A stretch of DNA of 64,000 bases from Noviherbaspirillum sp. L7-7A. GTDB taxonomy: Bacteria; Pseudomonadota; Gammaproteobacteria; Burkholderiales; Burkholderiaceae_D. Location of the stretch: contig NZ_JAHQRJ010000001.1 in the NCBI RefSeq assembly GCF_019052805.1, positions 3,410,001-3,474,000 of the forward strand, in the 5' to 3' direction. Below the pieces are notes generated by a model. It saw nothing but the letters and a program-made list of their open reading frames with translations, had not been told where the DNA came from and did not search any database. This document shows positions 36,762 through 45,298 of this stretch, in pieces (within the stretch, counting starts at the first letter, position 1; every line of letters starts with the position of its first letter). A program made the translations under genes and the position numbers.

Positions 36762-37499
36762 TCAGTAGAAGAATCCGTAGTCGAATAGCTCGTGACGGAT
36801 TAGGTCTATGTAGATGCGGTCGCGGTCCGGCGAGCAAATAATGTCCGCCACACTGATGAAGATGCGTTCGCACTGCTGTTCGGCGCTGAGGTCATACGCC
36901 TTGTCCGAGCGGAAGTCATCCGGCTCCACCCCGAGCATGTCTTGGCTGACCGGTATCCTGACTTCGATGAAGTGACGCAGAGAGAGGTCGGAAATCAGAT
37001 CCTCGACGCCGCTGATGCAGACGACGATTCCTTCCGACAGCAGGCGGTCCACCGGCGCTGCCGCCAGGACCGCTAGATCGTCGTCGGCGTCACTGATAGC
37101 GGCTAGGTCCACCATGTACTCGTTAAGTGGATTCTGGAAATATACGGCACCGCTTGCATTCGCGTTGATGGGCTCTCCGGACCAGTACGTCACGATATCG
37201 GCGTACCTAGGCGGCAGATGCGGTGCCTTCTCGAAAATGCACCCGCGCAGGTTGGCAGGCATGCTGACGTGCCGTCGGAATGTGATGGGGTCTTCTGGGG
37301 AAAGGCAGATCCCTACCCTTGCATCTGCGGGGAGGAGTGCTAACTTCAGCTTGTTGGCGTTTTTAAGGTAATAGCCGGGCTTTGTGGACGGATCGGCTGC
37401 CTCGTCGTCGGTCAGCAGCATACGGCTGTGGTAATCGAGGTCCTTGATGGCCTCTGCTGTTTCGAGTGCGTCTTGGGTTGCATAGATTCTTGCTTGCAT
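36762..37499 (-). CDS. Unknown protein paired with a radical SAM protein
   Basis: Acidic cytoplasmic protein of 245 residues, start supported by AAAGGAA. It follows the radical SAM gene after 12 bases on the same strand, so the two are almost certainly cotranscribed. Visible segments are LKLALLPADARVGICLSPED, then RGCIFEKAPHLPPRYADIV, and the C-terminal DRIYIDLIRHELFDYGFFY. No membrane helices and no family recognised. As the constant partner it may be the substrate, a scaffold or the downstream effector of the radical SAM protein. Confidence 0.65.
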   Translation of the reverse strand: MQARIYATQDALETAEAIKDLDYHSRMLLTDDEAADPSTKPGYYLKNANKLKLALLPADARVGICLSPEDPITFRRHVSMPANLRGCIFEKAPHLPPRYADIVTYWSGEPINANASGAVYFQNPLNEYMVDLAAISDADDDLAVLAAAPVDRLLSEGIVVCISGVEDLISDLSLRHFIEVRIPVSQDMLGVEPDDFRSDKAYDLSAEQQCERIFISVADIICSPDRDRIYIDLIRHELFDYGFFY

Positions 37500-37511
37500 G
37501 GTTCGATTCCT

Positions 37512-38696
37512 TTAGATAAATGGATTGGGGTGGTTGTCATAAATGGTGAAGCCCTTTCGTAGCAGCTTGACCTTGTGCCGCTGTTCGATCTGCGGGCGTT
37601 GGGTATGGAAGAGACCCATGTCTCGCAAGCCCGGGACAAGGCTTACCTGTTTCGAGTTGATGGCTTGGCGTATGCGGCCTTCACCCATAACCGGATCGAA
37701 GTAAAACTGCTGGTCGCTATATCCAATCCGGTCCACGTCGTACTGGGCGCTGTGGATGAAACGGAGTGCATCGGCCTGCGAGTTCATCAGGATGAGCTGG
37801 ATCGTCTTTCCTGCCTTTGTGGATTTGCCGAGGAAATAGCGTGGGTAGGCGCCGTTTGGCGATGTCTCTTTGAACGTGAAAGCGAATTGTTTCCTGAGCG
37901 TTTCCAGGACGTCCTCACTCAGCGCAATGGCATCGATGTCTCCGTACTCCATGTGCACGACCGGATTGGCCAGATGCTTGACGAAGCCGCCGAACAGGTA
38001 CACGTCAGGATTGCCCATCAGGTACCGTGCCAATCCCTCGTTATCCTGCACGATGTCGTGTCCGACGCAGTCAATCGTGGATAGATACCGGCTACTGAGG
38101 CACAGCGCCTTCGGGACAAACACAATACCGCTGTGCCCGAATGACAACTGGGTGAGGTCGACAGGGTAGATGCTATTGAGGTTTTCGCGCAGCACAAGGC
38201 GCTTGCCTAGCTGGCTGCGCATGGCAGCGTACTGAGGCCGGAGTAGGGCAAGTTCTTGCGTCGGAAGGGGCGGCATGACCATCGAATACTCAACGTCCAT
38301 GTCAGACCAATCTCCCTGGTATAGCGGTAACTGGGCCAGTACATCCGCGTCCAGGGAGACCGAGAAGTGATCAACAATGCCTCTGAGCTTGCTGACATGC
38401 TGGACCTCCCGTGTGATGACCCGCACCTTGAAGCCATGCGCCTTTATGGTTCGAATCATCTCAAGCAGCTGACTGCCATACTCGTCGAACCTATAAAGCG
38501 GTTCGGCACCGCCGCTGATTGTGATGAACGACTTCTTGCAGTCGCGGATGAAAGCCGAGATGTCTGCAGCGCTCTGGGCACCGTGCGGAAGAAGCGGAGA
38601 GTGGGACCAGGAACAGTATGAGCAGGCCTTGGCACATCCAAACCCCTTCGGCTTCCAGTTGACGATGATCGAAAAATTTAGGGATGTTAAGTTCAT
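37512..38696 (-). CDS. Radical SAM protein
   Basis: Protein of 394 residues with the CX3CX2C cluster motif at the N-terminus: GCAKACSYCSW places Cys21, Cys25 and Cys28. The SAM-binding motif appears as ITISGGAEPLYRF (GGxEP type), followed by VRVITREVQHV and FSVSLDADVL strands of the barrel. The remaining about 190 residues have no recognised motif and no extra cysteine cluster typical of SPASM domains. It lacks the viperin signature. AAAGGA precedes the ATG. It forms a two-gene operon with the 245-residue gene; reaction unknown. Confidence 0.82.
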   Translation of the reverse strand: MNLTSLNFSIIVNWKPKGFGCAKACSYCSWSHSPLLPHGAQSAADISAFIRDCKKSFITISGGAEPLYRFDEYGSQLLEMIRTIKAHGFKVRVITREVQHVSKLRGIVDHFSVSLDADVLAQLPLYQGDWSDMDVEYSMVMPPLPTQELALLRPQYAAMRSQLGKRLVLRENLNSIYPVDLTQLSFGHSGIVFVPKALCLSSRYLSTIDCVGHDIVQDNEGLARYLMGNPDVYLFGGFVKHLANPVVHMEYGDIDAIALSEDVLETLRKQFAFTFKETSPNGAYPRYFLGKSTKAGKTIQLILMNSQADALRFIHSAQYDVDRIGYSDQQFYFDPVMGEGRIRQAINSKQVSLVPGLRDMGLFHTQRPQIEQRHKVKLLRKGFTIYDNHPNPFI

Positions 38697-39119
38697 TGCT
38701 TATCCTTTCGGGGGTGGGGTGTCATACATCCTTTTGCCCCAGGCTGGCCGCAAAGGAAATGATTGAGGTAAGTGACAAAGCGCAGTACGAAGTTGTAGTT
38801 GGATAGCCGATAAAAGCGAATTGGTGGTTCACCTGCGGCGCATCGCCGCTCGGTATTGCGTACCCAAGTTAGGACGGGGTAGGGCGATTTACTGGTCATA
38901 ATTAAAGCATCGGGCTGGTAAATTGAAATGAAAAGCGCCCGGAGATCCGTGGAGGACCCTCGGGCGTTTGGGCTGGTAAATAACCGGACTGTTTGAGGTG
39001 TTGGTGCGGGCGGCAGCTCACGTTCGCGACTGATGCCTAGTTAAACTTTGCCAACGCGCTTTGTATTCCGGATCGTTCACGATGATTTTCAAGCCTGCCG
39101 CCAGGAATGCTGCGCGTGG
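38697..39119. other. About 420 bases between two minus-strand genes
   Basis: It contains a terminator-like hairpin at 38931-38968 and the radical SAM upstream region. The phrase GGGCTGGTAAAT occurs twice (about 38912 and 38970), flanking the hairpin. Confidence 0.5.
38931..38968 (-). terminator. Terminator between the 195-residue gene and the radical SAM operon
   Basis: The arms AAAGCGCCCGGAG and CTCGGGCGTTT pair with one bulge, and on the minus strand the hairpin ends in CTTTTC. It lies about 150 bases after the stop of the 195-residue gene, separating it from the radical SAM operon. Confidence 0.6.
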
Positions 39120-39707
39120 CTATTGCTTGCGTGGGAGGGACAGTGTTTTCTTGTGTTCCGTGGGACTCTGAACTAGCTCGTTTTGGAGCGGCTTTTTATC
39201 AGCATCCTCTATGCCGACCTCAATCAGCTGCCCGGCTTCAGCGAGCATCGCTTTTTTCCACGCAGCCCACTCTCCAGAATGAACATGTTGTGTTTCGGCC
39301 CCCGGCGCTGCTGCTAACAATCCTTCGTGACGCATTACGGCGGCTAGAAATCCAGCGTTGTTGCTGCTGCGGCTGATGAAGGCTTCCTTGAAGGTTTTTG
39401 ATGTAGAGGGCTTGGCGGATGAGGAGGAGTCCAAACAAGCTTCGATCTTCGAGATGCTTACATGCTCTTTACTAAAATATCCGCCGCCCTTGTTGCCAGT
39501 GATGGCGATGAAAAGCTGCCGGCGTTCCTTGCAGGCGAGCACGCTGTAGCTGATGCTGCCTTCGGCACGTGCGCCCAGCTTGGGAGCCGTGCCTTCCTTG
39601 AGAAGCCAGAACGATTGCGGAATGGCGGCTTCCGGCGTGGCCGTACCGGAGTGATTGGATGGTTCGGTACTTGGTGGGGATGCATCCGTGGCGAGCGTTT
39701 TTGTCAT
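39120..39707 (-). CDS. Unknown conserved protein of mobile-element type
   Basis: Protein of 195 residues with GGAG upstream of the ATG. A disordered, proline/serine-rich N-terminus (1-35) precedes a small beta-rich domain (ISYSVLACKERRQLFIAITG, then NKGGGYFSKEHVSISKIEAC), then a helical segment SRSSNNAGFLAAVMRHEGLL and a charged tail. The GGGYF and NNAGFLAA segments recall proteins seen on integrative elements and large plasmids, but no named family is assigned. A strong hairpin precedes it at 39746-39777. Confidence 0.6.
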   Translation of the reverse strand: MTKTLATDASPPSTEPSNHSGTATPEAAIPQSFWLLKEGTAPKLGARAEGSISYSVLACKERRQLFIAITGNKGGGYFSKEHVSISKIEACLDSSSSAKPSTSKTFKEAFISRSSNNAGFLAAVMRHEGLLAAAPGAETQHVHSGEWAAWKKAMLAEAGQLIEVGIEDADKKPLQNELVQSPTEHKKTLSLPRKQ

Positions 39708-39745
39708 GGTTATCTCCGGCGGTATGTAGGTGTTTCAGAAAGCAA

Positions 39746-39777
39746 AAATCCCCATGACTTTGCGGTCATGGGGATTT
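39746..39777 (-). terminator. Perfect 13-bp hairpin with T tail, upstream of the 195-residue gene
   Basis: The inverted repeat 39746-39758 / 39765-39777 (ATCCCCATGAC core) has a 6-base loop and on the minus strand runs into TTTTT. It sits 39 bases before the start codon of a minus-strand gene, with no minus-strand gene upstream. It is therefore either an attenuator in that gene's leader or a shield against read-through. Confidence 0.65.
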
Positions 39778-40548
39778 AGCTGGTCTGATGCTGGGCGTTG
39801 CTGGTCAATCAGCGCCGGTACTTCAGCGAGAAGGCTAGATCTAGGCTGCGGGGTAGGAAGGTCTGTTTCAGTCTAATAAGACCAACATTGACGGTACTCG
39901 GTAGCCGACTACCGGTAAGGGAGGAGGAACGTGGGCTGGACCATTGCCAGGTCGGCGAAGCGGTAACTTTCATCATTTATTGGGATCCTTTTGTTTGCTC
40001 GGAAATGAAAAAGTCCAAAGAACTTTAAAGGCTTTGGGCTTTGGTGAGGTACTGCCAATATAAGAATATATGCGCCTACTTTCCGTCGATTCGGAAATTT
40101 ACATTCATAGTTAGCTTCTCCTTATAAGCAGGTACATCAAATTTAGCCCTAACGCTTACCAGGTCTAAAAATGCTCTAACCTGGCGCAGCTCCGACTTGA
40201 TAGAAAATGATGTGTGCAAATATAGATGTCGCAAGTCGCCCCTTAGTGAAGGGCTGCGAAACTTACTTCAGTGCCTACTTAAAATTCGTCCATGCGGACG
40301 ATAATGATAGCCGTCTTTGCTAAATGCATCCGTTTTCTGTGACGTAGCTCCAAAGTCCATAAGATCGACCGTTTTTAGCGTTGCTGGTTTGCTGCATCTT
40401 TCCCGCGAGTAGCGTAAAAGGAAGAAAACTATGCAAAACATCAACAATAAACGTTACAATTTATTTCAAATCCGACACTTCCTCAGTGACGGAGATGTTC
40501 CACTCCTTCGGCTGCCAAGAGCCGCTGGTGCCAAGAAAAAGAGAAATT
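39778..40548. other. About 770 bases upstream of the stator-like operon
   Basis: Base composition becomes AT-rich from about 40020 onward, matching the operon rather than the left neighbours. It should contain the operon promoter. An in-frame extension of the first gene to 40381 is rejected because its sequence is not protein-like and the ATG at 40549 begins a well-behaved N-terminus. Confidence 0.5.
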
Positions 40549-42018
40549 ATGCCTGTTTACACTAACTATTCTGGCGAAATCGCCGCACAACTGGATGTCT
40601 ACCGAAAAAAGGGGCAAAAAGAAGCTGCAGCTAACCGTCCACCAAGCGACTCACTACGTATGGATCAGCATGAGGCAGCTCTTCATACAGACGCGGAAAA
40701 GTGGTTAGCTAATGAGCAGCGTTTGTTTGACGGAGTACTAACGGAAAGCGCTCGGGCGGTCACAGACACTCAACAAAAAACTGTAGAGCTTAACAATAGA
40801 GCGGACCAGTTGTTGTCAGATAGCTCAATGCTTATGACAATTGAGGCAGATATGTCTGAAGATCGCGGCAAGCTAGTAGCCGCTACGGAAAGTCGGATGC
40901 GCGCAGAAGTAGATTGGCGTTATTTCAGGGCTAAGAATCACATTTCGACACAAGCTGACTACCCTGAAAGTCGCATCTTGCACCTTGCTATCATTGCTGT
41001 GCTCGCTCTTGTCGAAACATGCATAAATGCTTTTTTTTATGAGAACGCTCAAGGTCTACTTGGAGGATTCTTTGTTGCTTTAAGTGTGGCTGCGGTAAAT
41101 ATGATCGGGGCAGTAATCTTGGGCTACGGCTTTCGTTATAAAAATCTAACTGCAACTGATAGCAAAATATTAGGCTGGGGTTGTCTGTTGCTATTTATCG
41201 TTTTAGCAGTTTACTGTAACGCACTCTTCGCCGCGTTTCGTTCCGAATACCAATTATTAGTCGACCCTACTGACATTATGCAGGTTCGTGAGGGATTCGC
41301 AAATGCTGCAAGCGAAGCAAAGAAAATCTTTATTTTGGACATGCATATTGCAGACCTTAGCAGCTTTGTCCTATTAGGACTTGGTATTGTCCTAAGCGGT
41401 TTGGCATTCCACAAAGGATATACTCTTGATGACAAGTATCCTGGTTACGGAAAAATTGACCGCATCGTAAAACAAGCACAATCAGTAGAAATCGAGCAGC
41501 AAGATTTGCTTCGTCAGAAAATTAAAGACTTTTTACATCATCGACGTGCCGATGTTCAAGCTGTGTTGCATGAACCTGCTCAACTCATTGGTCTTATGGC
41601 GCGTCGTATTTCAGACCTAAGTGCAGCGCAATCTCTTTTAAGTAATCAGGCTGCAACGATTCAGCGTGATTTCGCTATGCTTGTCGGAGCCTATCGCAAC
41701 GCAAACACAGCAGTAAGGGCAACTGAACCCCCTAGCTATTTTAAAGAAATTGCCGATTTGACGCCAATGGTTGACAATTCGGCAGCGAAGCAATACATCG
41801 AAGAACTAGAACGAGTTCAAGAGCGTATAAAGTTATTCCGAGAAAAATACCAAGAGCCTCTTAATGGAAAACTTCATAGCTTGCAAAGCGAGTCCGCCTC
41901 AATTCTAAATCAGACCTTTTCCGCATTTCTTAAGGATGTGGAAGATGATGCTCATGAACGTATTAATAGAGCGGTGACAGTGATTCATCGGAGGAGCATG
42001 GAGAAAACTGGTGCTTAG
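40549..42018 (+). CDS. Stator-like operon gene 1: membrane protein with coiled coils
   Basis: Protein of 489 residues (MPVYTNYSGEIAAQLDVYRK). Residues about 1-140 are helical coiled coil. Four membrane helices follow: near 147-165 (ILHLAIIAVLALVETCINAF), 172-192 (GGFFVALSVAAVNMIGAVIL), 208-228 (ILGWGCLLLFIVLAVYCNAL) and 268-286 (LSSFVLLGLGIVLSGLAF). A long cytoplasmic coiled coil occupies 300-489. No enzymatic motif and no family recognised. First gene of an operon whose next gene overlaps it by 8 bases. Its acidic, AT-rich coding style is shared by the whole operon and differs from the island genes to the left. Confidence 0.75.
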   Translation: MPVYTNYSGEIAAQLDVYRKKGQKEAAANRPPSDSLRMDQHEAALHTDAEKWLANEQRLFDGVLTESARAVTDTQQKTVELNNRADQLLSDSSMLMTIEADMSEDRGKLVAATESRMRAEVDWRYFRAKNHISTQADYPESRILHLAIIAVLALVETCINAFFYENAQGLLGGFFVALSVAAVNMIGAVILGYGFRYKNLTATDSKILGWGCLLLFIVLAVYCNALFAAFRSEYQLLVDPTDIMQVREGFANAASEAKKIFILDMHIADLSSFVLLGLGIVLSGLAFHKGYTLDDKYPGYGKIDRIVKQAQSVEIEQQDLLRQKIKDFLHHRRADVQAVLHEPAQLIGLMARRISDLSAAQSLLSNQAATIQRDFAMLVGAYRNANTAVRATEPPSYFKEIADLTPMVDNSAAKQYIEELERVQERIKLFREKYQEPLNGKLHSLQSESASILNQTFSAFLKDVEDDAHERINRAVTVIHRRSMEKTGA

Positions 42019-42826
42019 TGCAAAAGACAAGAAAGGCATATGGCTTTTTGCTGGCGTACTCGCTACATTGGGTTTGATATTCGGAGTGCAGTTCGCTCTT
42101 GGAAACAAACCCAAACCTGGAGCCGATAATTGTATTGGTAAAGTATCATCCAGTACCGTAATCGTTCTTGATTATACAGATCAAATCACAGACCAAACAC
42201 GAGATGAAATTGCTTCGCGCGCAATGGCACATATATACGATAAAGTAAAAGTGAACGAAAGAGTCAGCATTTTCACAATATCGGATATTTCAAAAAAATC
42301 TCTGAAGCCTCTGGTCACACTTTGTAGACCTCCTGATAGCGGTAATAGGGCAATTGAAAATGTTGAGCTCATTAAGCGACGCTTTCAAAAAAATTTTGAG
42401 GCGCCAATCCGTGTTGCATTATCAGAAGCGCCAAGTGAATCTAAAGAATCACCGATTGCACAAGCGTTAACAGATATCTCTCTAAGTCACTATCTTCGCA
42501 GCCCTTCGAATACATTGCTGATTTTCTCTGACATGCTAGAGCACACCTCTAAATTCTCATTGTACAAGTGTGCCTCGGCCGTCCATACAGTAGTTCGCTA
42601 CCGTGAATCGCGATCGGGAGCCATGGAACGTCCTGTATTTGTAAACACCAATGTACAGCTTAATTTAATTCCACGGCTTGACCAGTCAAAAGAGACTCTG
42701 AAGTGTAGAGATAAATTGTGGCCATGGTTTTTTGGTGACAATAAAGGCACGCAAGCGGCATTAACAGTTGACTTCTTGCCTGGCGGCACGGCAATAAGCT
42801 CAATAACTTCCGGTGGAAAAAAATGA
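42011..42826 (+). CDS. Stator-like operon gene 2: membrane-anchored vWA-like protein
   Basis: Protein of 271 residues from a GTG at 42011 (GGAG about 10 bases upstream). A basic start (KDKK) and one membrane helix (about 10-30) place the rest outside the cytoplasm. VIVLDYTDQITDQ (from 50; Asp54, Thr56, Asp57) resembles the first loop of a von Willebrand A metal-binding site, ESPIAQALTDISL the second and TLLIFSDMLEHTS the third, so a vWA-like domain is likely although the first motif is not the canonical DxSxS. Several cysteines could form disulfides. Coupled to genes 1 and 3 by overlaps. A binding or sensor role in the periplasm is inferred. Confidence 0.75.
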   Translation: MLSAKDKKGIWLFAGVLATLGLIFGVQFALGNKPKPGADNCIGKVSSSTVIVLDYTDQITDQTRDEIASRAMAHIYDKVKVNERVSIFTISDISKKSLKPLVTLCRPPDSGNRAIENVELIKRRFQKNFEAPIRVALSEAPSESKESPIAQALTDISLSHYLRSPSNTLLIFSDMLEHTSKFSLYKCASAVHTVVRYRESRSGAMERPVFVNTNVQLNLIPRLDQSKETLKCRDKLWPWFFGDNKGTQAALTVDFLPGGTAISSITSGGKK

Positions 42827-44508
42827 CTCGTAACTATTTCCGAGTAATGTCAGTATGCGTTTCCGTTTCTTTTATTCTTTTAGTTGGGGCAACAGTATTT
42901 AAGCTGTCCCCCTTTGCAACAATGGCCGGTGGCGTGGTGCCGTTAGTCTACTATCATATTTTTTATTTGAGACCACAGGCGAAAACGGGGCTTAGTCAAA
43001 CTGCCATTGACAGCGTTTACTACTTCGGATTCCTAGTAACTGTTGCAGCATTAGGTATAAGTGCAATAGTGATCGCAAACAATGAAGGCGCAGAAAACTT
43101 AAAGACAGTGGTTTATCAGTTCGGGGTTGGCCTTTTTGCGACCGGATATGCGGTGGTAGCGCGCATGCATCTAAGTAGTATTTCTACAATGGTGGACGAA
43201 GCAAGCCCTGAAGCCATTCTCGACCGCTATGTAAAACGTTCCATTGAACTCGTCAACAATGTTGAAATGGCATCTGAGCAACTCACAGCTTTTTCTACTA
43301 ATCTTATGAAGAAAACGGCAGAAGTAACTGAAGTTGCGCATACAACGCTTGAAAAGGCAATGCTCGACGCTGCAAGCGAATTTAAACAAGAAATGAAAGC
43401 TACATTAGAGACCGCACGGGACAGTTTGACTACGATACGCGGACTCGTTAGTGACACATCATTTATTGCTGAGCGTGAAGAGTTAACCCGAAGCCTAAAA
43501 TCTACTGTAGAAGCAGCAACATCATTGAATAAAGCGCTTGCGGAACTTGCGTTGAAGTCACGTGAGGGAGCGCAAGCTACCCAACAAACAATCCTGACCT
43601 CAGCAGGTTTAGACGAAAATCTCCGTAAACTATCTTCGCAAATTGATATGTTAGGCGGAAACGACGGTATATTTTCAAAATCTAGTGAGTCAGTTCGCTT
43701 AGCAAGTGACGCATTCGCAGAATGCAACCAGAAAATGGCAACGGCAGTATTGGGACTTACTGACGTGGCCAAAGTAGTGACCGATACAGGGCCTACTTTT
43801 AAAAATATGCGTACGCTTACGCAGAAGGCAGCCGAGCAATTAGAAGGATTGGCTAGTGCTTCTAGCAAGTTGGATGTTGCTGTCACCAATATAAGTGATG
43901 CTGCGACCGCAAGTGATTCGTTAGCAATAGGCATGCATAAAATGGCTGCTAGTTTATCGCCGTTAACAACGAATACACAAAGTCTCACAACTAGTCTAGT
44001 TCCTCTAACTACAAACGCGAATGCTCTTGCAATAAGTTTTCAGAGCGCGAGTGTTGGAGCAGACAGGCTTCAACAAGAACTCACAACTCTACCGAAGCAA
44101 GTTACTGCTTTAAAAGACATAGGCGAGGAAGTAGCGGACTCTCTAGACCAAATTTGCGAAATTATTGAGGAAGCTGTAGCGCATTCAAAGCAACTTTCAG
44201 CGAATACATCAGAATCAGCTAAAACAATTGATGCAGCTGGAAAGTTTGTTTCAAGCGCTGACAGTCTCGAAAAATCTATTTCGTCGTTACGTCAGCTATT
44301 TAATGGTTTATCAGATTCCGTGGTTACTACACAGACGCTGCTTTCAGATTCCTCTAATGGAATTAAGACGTCAATTACACGTTCTACAGAAGCTTTAGAA
44401 GCCGATGTTGCTCGATCTTCTAAGGCCGTTTCTCTTCTAACTGATAAGCTTGTTCAAGTAGCGCAAAATATCATCGATCGAACCAAACATCCGGAGTCGG
44501 TTGGATGA
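42823..44508 (+). CDS. Stator-like operon gene 3: MotA/ExbB/ZorA-like protein with long coiled-coil tail
   Basis: Protein of 561 residues. Four membrane helices lie in the first 120 residues: about 7-28, 30-48, 66-87 (FGFLVTVAALGISAIVIA) and 97-117 (YQFGVGLFATGYAVVARM). The last two resemble the helix pair of the MotA/TolQ/ExbB proton channel family, with small residues at helix-facing positions. About 440 residues of almost continuous coiled coil follow (Ala/Ser/Thr/Lys/Glu-rich heptads), like the cytoplasmic tail of ZorA. The ATG overlaps the previous stop codon, and the next gene overlaps this one. The family call is from topology and context. Confidence 0.7.
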   Translation: MTRNYFRVMSVCVSVSFILLVGATVFKLSPFATMAGGVVPLVYYHIFYLRPQAKTGLSQTAIDSVYYFGFLVTVAALGISAIVIANNEGAENLKTVVYQFGVGLFATGYAVVARMHLSSISTMVDEASPEAILDRYVKRSIELVNNVEMASEQLTAFSTNLMKKTAEVTEVAHTTLEKAMLDAASEFKQEMKATLETARDSLTTIRGLVSDTSFIAEREELTRSLKSTVEAATSLNKALAELALKSREGAQATQQTILTSAGLDENLRKLSSQIDMLGGNDGIFSKSSESVRLASDAFAECNQKMATAVLGLTDVAKVVTDTGPTFKNMRTLTQKAAEQLEGLASASSKLDVAVTNISDAATASDSLAIGMHKMAASLSPLTTNTQSLTTSLVPLTTNANALAISFQSASVGADRLQQELTTLPKQVTALKDIGEEVADSLDQICEIIEEAVAHSKQLSANTSESAKTIDAAGKFVSSADSLEKSISSLRQLFNGLSDSVVTTQTLLSDSSNGIKTSITRSTEALEADVARSSKAVSLLTDKLVQVAQNIIDRTKHPESVG

Positions 44509-45188
44509 AACGTTCAGATGATGTATTTTTCTTTACGTTAATTGATTTTCTTCTTCAAGTTTTCTTCTTCGGTCTTGTACTTTACGTTGTGGCTGATTCC
44601 TTGCAGAGTGAACTTAAAGCGGAACGGGAGAAGAAGGAAGAGCAAGTAAAAAAAATTATAAATGCTACTGGAGTCTCAAATCTTGTTGAGCTTACTGATA
44701 TATTAACCAACTTGGCACCCATAAAAGAGCTAAAAGGCACCGCAGACTTTATAGACAAGGCTGGTGGAATAGAGAAAGTCATGGCAGCTGTCAATGTCGC
44801 TCAACAAGCAGGCGGTGCGGAGAATATATCGCCAAAACTTGATGAACTTCGAAAGCTTAAAGAAGGATTTGGGAAGCCTCCCTGCCTTTTTAGTGCCGTT
44901 GGAGATAAGAAGGTTCCTAAGCCCCTAGCCACCGTAGTTGCTACCGATACATCTATATCGTTCCTAGGCAATAGTCAGGATTTAGAAGATGTCTTGAAAT
45001 TAGTCGGGCGTAGTTATGACTCAGTAAGAGAATTGCCAACGGCTGAGTTCAGAAAAGTATTTGCTCCTCTTTTGGTTGCAAAGCCTGACTGCCGCTACTC
45101 CCTTCGGTTTCGTGAAAATACCAGGCTTGTTTATGCTCGTGATGCGGCGAGATTTTCTTTTTATCTCAATATTGAAGCCGCAAAATGA
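44505..45188 (+). CDS. Stator-like operon gene 4: ExbD/MotB/ZorB-like protein
   Basis: Protein of 227 residues. The N-terminus has a single membrane helix FFFTLIDFLLQVFFFGLVLY with Asp14 near its cytoplasmic end, the position of the ion-carrying Asp in MotB, ExbD and ZorB. A helical linker (about 38-125) leads to a C-terminal periplasmic domain (FSAVGDKKVPKPLATVVATD, then RYSLRFRENTRL and ARDAARFSFYLN) that is not a classic OmpA peptidoglycan-binding domain. Its start overlaps gene 3 by 4 bases. Together with gene 3 it should form an ion-driven stator complex. Confidence 0.75.
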   Translation: MKRSDDVFFFTLIDFLLQVFFFGLVLYVVADSLQSELKAEREKKEEQVKKIINATGVSNLVELTDILTNLAPIKELKGTADFIDKAGGIEKVMAAVNVAQQAGGAENISPKLDELRKLKEGFGKPPCLFSAVGDKKVPKPLATVVATDTSISFLGNSQDLEDVLKLVGRSYDSVRELPTAEFRKVFAPLLVAKPDCRYSLRFRENTRLVYARDAARFSFYLNIEAAK

Positions 45189-45295
45189 CTATGGATGGTG
45201 ACTCGGAACTTTCTAGATTGATCTCCAAGCTTGAAGAAATGGAAAATCATTTAAAGCATATGCTTGCTAAGGAGGCGCTGAAGTATTGCTCATAG
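45185..45295 (+). CDS. Stator-like operon ORF 5, 36 residues
   Basis: The ATG overlaps the stop of gene 4 in the ATGA manner used throughout this operon, so it is likely translated. It encodes MTMDGDSELSRLISKLEE, then MENHLKHMLAKEALKYCS, a charged single helix or short coiled coil with no membrane segment. Its stop codon is immediately followed by the IS5 target duplication, so the insertion did not truncate it. It may be a small subunit or the degraded start of a lost gene. Confidence 0.55.
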   Translation: MTMDGDSELSRLISKLEEMENHLKHMLAKEALKYCS

Positions 45296-45298
45296 TAA

